A stretch of 64,000 nucleotides of DNA, from contig NC_077238.1 in assembly GCF_947179165.1 (NCBI RefSeq), positions 80,691,757 to 80,755,756 on the forward strand, read 5' to 3'. Source of the stretch: Solanum dulcamara. Its lineage: Eukaryota; Streptophyta; Magnoliopsida; Solanales; Solanaceae. The position numbers and the translations under genes were made by a program. Position 1 is the stretch's first letter. The number at the start of each line of letters is the position of its first letter. Below are positions 46,379-58,138 of this stretch, piece after piece. The notes below the pieces were generated by a model, which worked only from the letters and a program-made list of their open reading frames with translations, was not told the origin of the DNA and searched no databases.

Positions 46379-48689
46379 TTTGTTTGTTTTCTTGAGTTTT
46401 CTCTGAGTGAAAAAAATGTGTGTTTTTATTAGCCTTGGTGTGAATTGGGAAAATGTGGAATATTATTCTTAGCTGTAGCAAATATCTTGCTAATGATTCT
46501 GTTGTGGTTGTCATTGTCAATTTCACTATGATTGTTATCATTTAAAATAATACTTTGTAAGTTTTACAATCGCTCAATTCAAATTGTTTTTTGAATTTAG
46601 CATTTGAATATTTTATTAAATATTTTTGATTTAAATTTTGAGAAAACTTATGTGTATATTTTTAATCGTTTATAATTAATTATTTAAAATATGTCATTTT
46701 TTTTAATCGTAAAATTGTGACTTTTTATAATTGACTGATGTGTATAATAAAAAAATGTGTCATATTTTATATAGTGAACTAAACGGCTGAGATGACGAAC
46801 AATAATTTTTTTTAAAATTTTGAGTTGGAAGTAATTAATAGAAACACTTATTTAGTTTTTCAAAAATGATGCATATCTTCTGGATTAGAAAAAGTCCAAA
46901 AACTGTCCATTATTATTTTTAATATTTGATAAGTAAATAAAAACATTACTCTAAATTCATTTTTTATTCCTTTCATATTAATTTATTTGTCTAATATATT
47001 TTTAATGTTTAGTTCATAATTTGATAATTCTTTAATTTGAGCTTCCCACATCACATATTTAGGATTGCGAGATTAAAAGATATTTAAATATATTTTACAT
47101 ATTTTTAGTTAAAGATCACAATATTCAAAAGTCTTTTATACCTTCTTAAACTCCGTGTCAAATCAAAATCAGACAAATAAATTAAAACAAAAAAAATATA
47201 ATTTATCCAAAGAGATATAACTAGCATAATATCTACCGTTGAATTTAAAAAAGCATAGGCCTCAAACAATTTGTCCAAGAAAAAACTAGCTAAACAAAAA
47301 ATTGAATTAAGACAGATACTGATCAAACTAATGTCATCTGAGATGGAGGTGCAATGAGTTAGGGTGGAGGGAATGAGTGGGAAGGCAAGGGTAAGGGAAT
47401 TTAAAGTGCATGACATACTAGAGGGCATATATAAAGAGAAAGTAGTCATTATTTTTTTTAACTCATATAATCACTAAGACATATTCTGTTAATAATTACC
47501 ATATTACACCTTAAATTATTATCCACTATCTTAATAGTTATTATGTGGAAGATATTATATATATATATATAAAATGTTTTCTTCCTTGTGTTGAGTGGAT
47601 GAGAAGTATTATGTTATCGATAAAAATTACATTGTATTATGATTATAATTGAAGTTGGTGTAATAAAAAGAGAGTTGAGATAAAGCAAAATATTTCACGT
47701 CTCCAAGTTATTTTCTAAAAAAAAGAGTATTATTTCATTGAAAAAAGTGTTTTTTGAATGGTGAACACATAAAAAATTAGTTCGAAATTGTTGGAGTCAC
47801 ACGATGTTGTCGAATTATTGTATTCTAAAGGAGATAAGTCAAGAATATTATTATTAAACTGGCGAAGACTCTACCACCGTAAACTTGAATCTCCTTAAAA
47901 GTGAAATATTCAAATATTTATTTATCATTTTTATTTACTTATTAACTAATTTATTATATTTTCACCAACATTGTACAGTGCTTACCATTCATGGATGGTA
48001 ATATGTTGGGTTATTTTATTTATTAGTATCAACTATTAAGTATTCATGGATATGATAAGTAAATAAATAAATAGATATTATAAAATTATACGTCAATTGA
48101 AAAGGAACTAAACTAAATAATAATATTCAAGGCTAGGTGAAGGAAGAGAGACTTTTTTTTGCTAGCTTTTTTATCAAGAGATACGACCATTGTTATCTTT
48201 ATTCCTATTTGCCTAAGCCTTAACGTCAAAAAGTTTCAGATTCAAACTAATTTACAAGCCAAATTACAACAAGAACAACATTCCCAATGTTAAATTTGAA
48301 CTTACACCAATGAAGAACTTACAATCCAAATTATGGCGTTAAATTCCTTGACATCAAAACGTTCCAAATTAAAACTAATTTACAAGTCAAATTAACTTAC
48401 AAGCCAATTTATGATGTTAAATAATTCGTAGCTAACATAATATAAAGAGAAGTCATCACTAATCGGCCATTAAATTGAATTAGGGATACAATTTGTGATA
48501 GAATAGTAAAACCTTAACATCACAACGTTCGAAATTCAAATTTACTTATAAGCCAAATTATAACAATAAACCGACACTGCTTACGCAAAATGTTGTAGGC
48601 TTTATTAACTTATTCTTGCTTGTCTCCTCAAGTCTAGATTACTAGTCCTTTCTCCATAAGTAACAGAAGCAACATTAATGAAAGGAAAT
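46379..48689. other. Intergenic DNA of unit D
   Basis: Copy of 36937-40447 without the hAT element. The junction at 47397-47404 (gggaatttaaagtgc) matches a deletion of about 350 bp relative to unit C, with about five bases of microhomology (gaatt). No gene is seen. Confidence 0.6.
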
Positions 48690-51600
48690 TTAGAACTTTT
48701 GAATGAAGTCATAGATGTGCTTGTTAATCTCATCTGGTCTTTCTTGGTTGACAAAGTGAGCTGCACCTTCCAAAACCACAACTTCCTCCAACAATGGAAC
48801 GTCTTTCTTAAAACCACCATTGTGTATGTACTCTTTAGAACCTGGTATATGATAAACCAAGTCAAATTCCCCGACGATTAACTTGGTCGGAACTTTAACT
48901 TGAGCCCCTGTCCATGGTGCTGTGAGTTCCCAATTTCTGCATTTCATAAGACACAATTTTAGGATGTATGTTTTACCAAAAAGTATATAAATTGGGCAAC
49001 TCCAACTTCAAATCCCAAAGATACATCACAATGCATGTATGAAGAAATTGATCAAGACAATCTAAAAGATACTACTAGGATCTATGTTGCTCAAGACTCT
49101 TTAGAAATGCTTTCGAATGCGTGTCGAATCCTCCAAAAATTATGTATTTTGAAGGATTTGACACAAGTGTGGCAACAGTTTTGGAGAGTCTGAGCAAAAT
49201 AGAATACAATAGTGTTCATGAACATCAAAATCATCTTGACTTCCTAGAAAACATGATAATTTATATCGTTAGTTAAGTTCAGGTTTGTTTCATACTAATA
49301 AGTTCCCAGTAATTTGTCATCTAAGCCAAATGAAGGGTTTTTAATTAGTCTGTTTGACAAAACTTTCATGATTTATTTTTCTCGAAAAGTGTTTTTTATG
49401 TGAAGTGCTTTCCCAAAAAGTACTTTTGGAGAGTAGCAGTTCGTGTTTAGCTAATCAATTTAAAACACACTATTATCAATATTAGAGCAATAGTTTGTAC
49501 TTGGTCAAGGTTCTAGGAATGCATACGGATGAAAGATATTTTTTTTACCTTTTGAAAAATGGTTTTTTGTTACTACTCAAAGTACTTATTTTTTTTTCCT
49601 AAAAGTTTAATTAGCCGAATACCTCAACTTTCTAAAATAAGCACTTTTAATAGTCTCAAAATAAAACTAAAATTCTCTTGACAAAGATCAAATCTAATGC
49701 AATTGTAAATGCAACAACTAAACCTTAATCCTATATAGTCGAAACAAATGCGAACTATATAAGCATACAACTAACGTGTCGAAAAAATGCAATTAAATTT
49801 ACGTTATAACAGAAGACGAGGAACACTTACTTGGGTAAAGCTCGGTAATAGTTAACTGCACCCGTGAAACCAGTCTGCTCAAACTTCCTAGCATAGTAAT
49901 CCAACTCTTCCTCAGAAAGCCAAGATGAAAGTGCAATCGGAGCATCAGGGATAGCCTCAAGGCCTTTTCCTTTAGGAAAATAAAGTGGTGCAGGATCGCG
50001 GTATGTCAAAATTTTCTTAAGAACAGACTTAGCACCAATTGGAGCAAATTCAGCTTCAATTTCGCCCGGTACCTGCAGGGTAAAATCATGGTAAACTTGC
50101 TGCTTCAAATAGGCTCTTCCTACTGTCGTTGTAATCTTTGGTTGACTCAAGTCAAGAAAACTTCATATAACCAACATGATTTAGTATATTGCCATTTTGT
50201 GGTTTAAAAGGATTCATAAAAGCATGGTAGCATATTAGTTACTGTACAATAAATCCTAGATATTTGCATATCAAATTTATATATCAAGAGTGAGTCGGGT
50301 AAAATACGTCACAGGTTGATGCTATGGAGTTTAATATAAGCTCGTTTTACCATATCCTGTACCAGCTAGTGAGAAACACTTTGTGCAATATAGAACAAGC
50401 CACCAAGGAGACGGAGAGCATTGTCTTGTTCCGTCCATAGTATTAGTCGTAGTTTTACTCTTGTAGTGCCTTGTGCTTCGATTTTGTTACTACACTAGGT
50501 ATGTTGTTGTTGTTCATACTAAAGGTTGTGAACATTCAACAGAAAGTATGGAATATACCCCAGAAAACATGTAAAAAATCCCTATATCAAACAAAACGAA
50601 ACATATACACAGACAAAAACAGAGAGTACCTGAAATCTCCAGATATAATGATCTTCGCCATATACAACCTTTAGCCCCTCAACAAGATTCATCTTGGGGT
50701 TCCTTGGGAGAAAATGAACACTCAAATTCACCAAGGCTTTAACTTTATCTGGCCTAAAAAGGCATAAATGCCAAGCAATTATGGCACCCCAGTCATGCGC
50801 AACAACAAACACGTTGTTTTCATTAGGAGCAATGGCCTCAAGCAGTGCTATCAGATCACCCACTAGGTGAAAGATACTGAACTTTGAAGGGTCGTTAATG
50901 GGTGCACCAGTAGTATCTCCATAACCCCTTAAGTCAGGGGCCACAGCACGGTAGCCGCGTTCAGCTAAGTAGACAATTTGGTGGCGCCATGAGTACCTGT
51001 TGCGGAAGATTGGGGGTTAAATATCATAGAACCAAATCAAATAGAGACAAGGAAGATTGTCGGTTAACTATCATAGAACCAAACCAAGACTAGTCCTCGA
51101 GACAAAAGGCAGAAAATGTTTTTCACTATGAATGAGAAAAGTTGTAGAATATAAATAATCCCCAATTACAATCTTGTTATACAAATCTCAAGTAGTTCAA
51201 AATCCTACAAGAAGTAAAAAGGGTAGCCCGGTGCAAAAAGCATCCAGTGTTCATGCAGGACCGGGTCCTGGGAACAGCCATATCCCGTGGAGTGTGATAT
51301 AGACGGTCCACCCTAATACATGCAAGCATTAGTAGGTTGCTTCTACAGCTCGAACCTGTGACCTATAGATCATATTGAAACAACTTTATCGTTGCTCCAA
51401 CACTGCCCTTCATAATCCTACAAAAAGTTATTCCCCAAATCTGTTGGGGAATATCGTTGATTAACTAGCACACGGTCAAAGCAAAGAGAGAACAAAAAAC
51501 AACATAAGGATTAACAAGATTCAGAGTAGACTAGTGAGAGGAATTGTACAGTACGAAAAAAATCCTATTACAATTTGTTCATACAAAGTTCAAGTAGTTC

Positions 51601-52035
51601 CAAACATGCCGTGGAAGATCGCGGATTAACTAGCACACGATCACACAATCAAAATAAATAGAGGGAAAAAAATAACACAATAATTTAACAAGATCTGGTC
51701 AAGATTAGTCCTCAAGGCAAAAGCAGAAAGAGTTTTTTACTATGAATGACCAGACAACCTCTATTATACATATCCCAAGTAGTTCCCAAACTTACTAGAA
51801 ATCAGCATAGTCAGTCTAATCCCATAAAGTATGCTCTAGAAAGTGTAGACTATAACTTTATCATCATCGACTCACCAAAACCTACAAGAAAATCTAACAT
51901 AATTTAAGATTGAAGCAAATAGTACCAGAGCTCAGGGAAGCCATGGATGAAGAGGATTGTTGGGCCTTGGCCTAATTCTGCTATATGCATATTAAGTCCA
52001 TTTACAGCTACCATCTTGTGCTCTATCTTCTCCAT
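48690..52035 (-). CDS. Soluble epoxide hydrolase, copy D (intact)
   Basis: Four exons on the minus strand: 51926-52035, 50630-50996, 49831-50072 and 48690-48936, all GT..AG, with sizes 110/367/242/247 as in EH-B, giving 321 residues. All active-site parts are present: HGFPELWYSWRH, nucleophile VVAHDWGAIIAWH, tyrosines in GEDHYIWRFQ and AVNYYRALP, acid in IVGEFDLVYH, and His in LEGAAHFVNQERP. It differs from EH-B mainly in the lid and C-terminal half (VPGEIEAEFAP against VQGDIEAEFGP; YHIPGSKEY against YHMLGAKEY), which could alter the substrate pocket. Introns carry the shared SINEs and palindromic MITE. Likely functional. Confidence 0.93.
49082..49202. mobile_element. Palindromic foldback MITE in EH-D intron 3
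   Basis: Starts ctatgttgctcaagactc and ends gagtctgagcaaaatag. More diverged than the other copies, but at the same place. Confidence 0.72.
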
Positions 52036-53479
52036 TTTTTATTTTTTTTCTTACTCTGTATTTTCTTGGTTCTTTCTCTGAGTGAAATTTTTTGTCAGAG
52101 CATCAACAATACTCTTTTAAGTTTTATAAGGGTTGAATACATTGACACCGAATTATATAGGTCGTTTTCAGTTTTACTTCAATATATAATAAAGTGTGTA
52201 TATAAATTATTTTTGACTCAAATTATATTTGTATTTTTAAAATTTGTTACATAGAAAAATTAATTATTTAAAATATATCAACTTTTTTTAATTATATATA
52301 TATATTAATTTCAATAAGTCGTAAAACTAATCAGGTTTGTTATTATTAAGGCTGATATTTATTATTAAAAAATATAATATATTTTATGTGGTTAATTAAC
52401 TTAGATGAGTGAGATCATGCATAATAACTTTTTCAAAATTTGAATTGGAAGAGTCTAATAAAAACACCGGCTAACATGCTTAATTTAAAATTAGTTATAA
52501 TTTGAGTGTTTAAATTAATTTATTGATAAGTTTAAGGAATTGTGTATGTATTCAGTGTATTAAAAATCATGCATATCTTCTGGATAAGAAAAAGTCCAAA
52601 AACTGCCCATTATGTCAGCTTCACATTGGTGTACACGATTTCATATTCTAAAAATAATGGATATTTAGGGATTTGTTTGGTGGGCATATTTATTATTCAT
52701 AGCTGGAAAAGGAATTGTATGAGCCTTTTCTTCGAGAATAATTAAGCAGAGAAAATATTTTTCTAAAATTATTTTTATTAAAAAGAAGTGGTTTATTTAT
52801 TGTATTTTTTTTAATATTTGGTAAGTAAATAAAAATAATACTCCAATTATTTTTTTATATTCCCTCCGGTTTAATTTATTTTTTTGATAATTTTTTAAAT
52901 TTCAATTTTTCTCATAACATATTTAAGACTACAAAATTAAATGATATTTTAGTGCGTATAAACAATTAAAACAAATAGTATAATTTATCCAAAGAGATAT
53001 GACTGACATAATATTCGATATCTACCATGGAATTCAAAAAAACATAGGACTTGAGCAATTTTTCAAATTAAAAAATTACTAGAATAAAATATCGAATTAA
53101 GACAAATATTGATGAAATTAATATTATCGTGGATGGAGATTGCGATGAGTTAGGGTAGAGGGGAATGAGACTTGGAGTGGGGGATGCTGGGAATGCAGAC
53201 ACTGGTAATGTCAACTACGAATTTACAGAAAATCAGTATTTTTTTATTGAGATTATATATAATTATTAAAATATTCACTAAATATCACATATATTAACTT
53301 AAAATAATTATAAAAATTATGAACTTTAAGTTTCGGTCCATCTCACAAGCTTGAATTTTATTCGTTAATATATATATATATATATACACGAAGTAAATTT
53401 GAATATGCATGTTCCTCATTTGGATAGTAATAAATAATTTGAAAAATTAGTGGCTAAATAATCCAATAATGGTATCCTG
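52036..53479. other. EH-D upstream region
   Basis: AT-rich, counterpart of 44228-45720, with a (TA)n run at about 53367-53387. It should contain the EH-D promoter in its left few hundred bases. No gene is seen. Confidence 0.5.
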
Positions 53480-53970
53480 TTCACTGATCCCTAAATATGA
53501 TAAATGTGGCGCAAATTATGGTAAGGTTATACGTACTATTCTCCTAGGTCATTACAGAGTTTTGTTAAAAAGTGATTGAAAGTCATATCACCAAAAAATT
53601 CATTGACTAACACACATGAAAAACTAAGAAAATTATCTAATTCCTAGTGAGTGGACCCTAAATACTATAAATGTGGTGCGGATCATGATGAGACAATACC
53701 TACTGCTCTCCCAAATCATTACAGAAGGTCCTGTAAAGGTTTAAAAAAGTGACTGAAAAGTCATATCACCACAAAATTCATTGACTTACTGACATGAAAA
53801 ACTGAGATCGCGTAAATCCTATTAAGTGGACCCTAAATGCTATAAATGTGGTGCACGTCATGGTGAGGTTATATGTACTGCTCCCTCAAGTCATTACAAA
53901 GGGTCTTGTAAAGGTTTTGCAAAAAAAAAAATAACCGAAAAGTATATCAACAAAAAACTTATTTACTAAC
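53480..53970 (-). repeat. Satellite block 1, about 180-bp units, reverse orientation
   Basis: Units contain ctataaatgtggtgcggatc, tactgctctcccaaatcatt and gaaaagtcatatcacc, the reverse complement of the units right of 56.69 kb. The block is cut by the solo LTR at 53971. Confidence 0.8.
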
Positions 53971-55839
53971 TGTCACGCCCCGAGAGAGTATCCTAGACGT
54001 GGCCGGCACTCAAAGACCATTGTTGACCCCAAGAGAACCACTTGGTCCGATCACTCATTCAATCACATCAGTTGAAGACTTAAAATAACTCAAAGGAGAC
54101 ACTTAAGTGTGCTAACAAATCAAAAGGAACATTAATTCCAATCTACTCAGTTTATGTCTATGAAATCTCTATCAACTATTGGAAAGGTGCCGAGACAAGC
54201 CTATGGCTACCTCAAAAGAACTACTCATAAGGAACAAATGAAGTAAATAGGATTCCTCCGAAAGTAAGAAGGTTTCACCACTATCAGGAAGGAAATTGAT
54301 CTTCAACGAAGCGCCTGTTGATGATCTCTGCACTTGTATTTACATCATAAAATGATGCAGGCCAAATGAGGTCAGAAAATGAAATGTACGAGTATGTAAA
54401 ATAGATGGAAGGAAATACGATCAACCATACTCAACCTCAGATAACTCAACTCTGAAATCGACTCAACTCAATAAGCATGCAGTTTAAAAATAAACAATGC
54501 TTCGAAAATAGACCCATTAATGTACAATCTCAATCAAATCAAACCATTCAACTTTTAGGGAATTTTTCTAACCGACAATCATCATTTATGAGATAGTGAT
54601 GATACAACGCTTTGCACTGTCATTGCCGCAGTCATCCAATACTTTGTCAGGATAAGGGACGATCAATCAAAGTCCTTTTTTGGGGACTAAAGAGGCATAG
54701 CCTCTATCCTATGTTGGCTACGTAATTTATGGGATTTGAGTTGTTATTTACTCTTACCCAAATTGGTGCTCAATATTACTCTCAAAGATTCAACATGCTC
54801 ATATGCTCAATCAAATCATTATAATCAAATCATCTAATCTTGCCTCATTGGACTCTCATCAAACTCAACCTCATCTCAATCATTAACCCTTTCATTTACA
54901 ACATGCTTTCAAACTCGTTCATATATCTTCAAAACTCTATCTCAAAACATTCATTTATACTCAAATACTCATGTTCAAATAATAATAATTTTTAAAGATT
55001 TTTCAGACTCAACTCATACTCACTCATTTTCATTCAAGACACATGCTTTTTCAAACCTCAATTTAAATCATGTTTGATTTAATTCATGAAAATCATTCTC
55101 ATCAACTCAAAATAGATGCATGTTAGATGTAATGACCATCCATTCAACTAAGATTCATGTGAATGAAGTCATGAACAACGAATTCAAGAACTCAAATCAT
55201 AGAAATTATTACAATATATATATATATATAGATATATAGAACTCAATAAGGGATTCCATAGAAAACTCAAGAACTCAATTTCTCAATTTAATGGGATTGA
55301 AACTCAAACTCAACTCAATCTTGACTTAATGAATATGTAGGGCACGTGAACGAACTCAGTTCAACGTTGTGATCAGCCTTACATATCTGGGAAGAAGATT
55401 ATCTCGCTGAAAATCAAAGACCTCGCTTGAAATTTCGAACACTAGCCCTTCTTCTCCTCTCTAATCACTTCTCTCAAAAGTTGTGAGTGTTTTACGAGAA
55501 GAAATACCCCAAGAATACTGATAAGGAACGGATTTTAATCCCAAAACATCATGGGGTAAGTTGAAAAAGGGTGGGGAAAAGACCGTAATGCCCTTCATTA
55601 AAATAGAAAGTGGGAAAAAATTCCCTCCCAGGTCCGCGACACGGACCTGGTCCCAAAATCTGGTTTTCGAAATTTTTTTCTTTGCGATGCTGAGACATCG
55701 CAGTCTCTATTGTTAAAAATTTTACCTGAAAAAATACAAGTACAAGTCCGCAATGCAAACTTGCTCTCCAAATCCATCTTTTGCAAATTTTCTCTTGTTT
55801 CCATGGAAAATCTAAGTTACAACGGTACAGGGTGTTACA
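53971..55839. mobile_element. Solo LTR (Ty3/gypsy-type) in the satellite
   Basis: It starts TGTCACGCCCCGAGAG and ends GGTACAGGGTGTTACA, with a 5-bp target duplication ctaac (53966-53970, 55840-55844). It has no internal coding region. Near its right end lies the palindrome ccaggtccgcgacacggacc (from 55628). Its last 200 bp match, in reverse, the LTR piece at 58139-58364 of the gypsy relic, and its start matches the nested LTR at 58636, so the three belong to one family. Confidence 0.85.
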
Positions 55840-55844
55840 CTAAC

Positions 55845-56170
55845 ACACATGAAAAATTGAGAAAATCTTCTAATTTCTATTGAGGTACAGCTAAATGCTA
55901 TAAATGTGGTGCAAATCATGGAGAGACTATATGTACTACCCCCAAGGTCACTACGGAGGGTCCTGTAAAGGTTTCGCAAAAAAGTGAGAGTCATATCATC
56001 AAAAAATTCATTGATGAACGCAAGTGAAAAAAATTGAGAAAATTGCCTAATTTCTGTTGAAAGAGTCTTAAATCTTATAAATGTTGTGTGGATCATGGTG
56101 AGCCTATACGTATTGCTGTTTCAGGTCATTATAGAGGATCATATAAAAATTTCAAAAAAAGAGAACAAAA
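55845..56170 (-). repeat. Satellite block 2, reverse orientation
   Basis: Continues block 1 after the solo LTR: about two units with gctataaatgtggtgcaaat and ggagggtcctgtaaagg. Confidence 0.8.
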
Positions 56171-56489
56171 TGAAGCTAATTTACAACTCTTGTCAGTTGT
56201 TATACATCTATAATTGCTTCCAATAATTATGAATATATAGTGAATCTTTTGTGCAAGCCGTACATATTATGTTAACAATAATGGGTGGAGGGTATTGTAC
56301 TTTCAGATTTCTCGAGGATGGGCTGTTTTTTTGTGGAAAAGGATAGTGGGTAACTTATCTTTTCATCAGATTACTTTACTCACTGAAAATCATTCCACGC
56401 ATGAACTGGGGGAAAAAGGGCTCGAACTCCTTCACATTTCTTCATTTATGATCTTATCTACTTGAAAAGGCTTACATGTGAGTGTGGAG
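56171..56489. other. Non-satellite insertion in the array
   Basis: About 320 bp unlike the satellite, from gaacaaaatgaagctaattt to gtgagtgtggagtgaccg. No reading frame or inverted ends recognised. Confidence 0.5.
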
Positions 56490-58138
56490 TGACCGAAAGT
56501 CACATCACCAAAAAAATTAATTGATTAAAACACATGAAAAACTAAAAAAATTGCGAAATTATTGTTAAGGGGTCGCTAAATTCTATAAATGTGGCGCGTA
56601 TCATGTTGAGGCCATACGTACTGCTCCCCCGGTACTTATAGGGCTCACTAAAGCAGAATCAAATAATTTTTTTATTTTATTCGTGTGTGTTATCCTATTA
56701 ATTTTTTGGTGATATAACTTTCAGTTAATATTTTTGTGAAACCATTATGAGACCCTCCGTAAGTATTCGGGGGAGCAATACATTTAGCCTCGGCACAATT
56801 CACGACATACTTGTAGCATTTAGGGGTCACTCAAACTGAATTAGGCTATTTTCCAATATTTTTCTTGTGTGTTAGCCCATGAATTTTTAAGTGATATTGC
56901 TTTCGGTTAATTTTTTTGTGAAACCTTTTATGGGACTCTCCGAAAGTACCAAGGAGAGCAGTACATGCGGCCTCGGCATGATTCACAGTATATTCATAAC
57001 ATTTAGTGGTCACTTAAGCAAAATTAGGTGATTTTCTTATTTTTTTTTCGTATGTGTTAGCCTTTAAATATTTGGTGATATGACATTTGTTCAATTTTTT
57101 TGCGAAATCTTTATGCGACCCTATGTAAGTATCCATAAGATTTGTACATGTAGATTCGACACGATCCAAGAAATTTTATAGAATTTAGGGGTCACTCAAA
57201 TTGAATTAGGTGATTTTCTCATTTTTTTCGTGTGTGTTAGCGCATTAACATATTGGTGATATGGTTTCCTGTCAATATTTTTGGAAACATTATATGGGAC
57301 CCTAATTACTTGGGGAAGCAGTACGTGTAGCCTCGACATGATTCATGACATATTTATAGCATTTAGGGTCACTTAAGAGCAATTAGGTGATTTTTTTATT
57401 TTTTGTGCGTGTTATCCCATTAATATTTTGGTGATATGATTTTCTGTTAATTTATTGGCGAAACCTTTACGGGCCCCTCTTTAAGTACCCGAGGGAGCAG
57501 TACATATTAACTTCAACATGATCCACGACAGATTTATAGCTTTTAAGGGCCACTGAAGCTAAACTAGATGATTTTCTCATTTTGTTTGTGTATGTTAGTC
57601 AATAAATTTTTTTGTGATATAATTTTTGGTCAATTATTTTGTGAAACCTTTATGGTACCCTCTGTAAGTACGGGAGCAGTATGTGTAGGCTCGACACGAT
57701 CCACGATATATTTATAGCATTTAGTGGTCACTCAAGCGAAATTATGCGATTTTCTTGTTAATTTCGTGTATGTTATCTCATAAATTTTTTGGTAATATGA
57801 CGTTCGATAAAAAAATTGTAAAATCTTTATGGGACCCTCTGTAATTAACTGGAGGAGCATTACACTTAGGCTCGTCATAATCCACGATATATTTATAGCA
57901 TTTAGGAGTCACTAAAGCAGAATTAGGTAATTTTCTTATTTCTTTGTGTGTGTTAGCCCATTAATTTTTTAATGATATGACTTTCGTTAAATCATTTGAT
58001 GAAACATTTATAGGACCCTCTGTAATTACCTGGAAGATTAGTACGTGTAGTATTGATACGATCTATGATATATTTAAAGCATTTAGTGGCCACCCAAACG
58101 TAATTAGATAATTTTCTCAATTTTTTCATGTGTGTTAG
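56490..58138 (+). repeat. Satellite block 3, with orientation reversal near 56.65 kb
   Basis: One unit in the reverse orientation (to about 56650) is followed by about eight units in the forward orientation. The forward marker tatttatagcatttag or its variants recurs at 56816, 56999, 57181, 57359, 57539, 57717, 57898 and 58079, spacings of 178-183 bp. Units also carry gtgtgttagcccattaattt and gggaccctccgtaagta. Units are diverged (roughly 75-85% alike by eye), so it is an old array. Confidence 0.85.

Larger units (their letters stand above)
46006..53960. repeat. Second tandem duplication, unit D
   Basis: Counterpart of 36560-46005: orphan EH exon 1 and promoter, intergenic DNA, complete EH-D, upstream DNA and satellite. 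It is shorter because it lacks the hAT element, the EH-C insert and two deletions. Confidence 0.8.
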
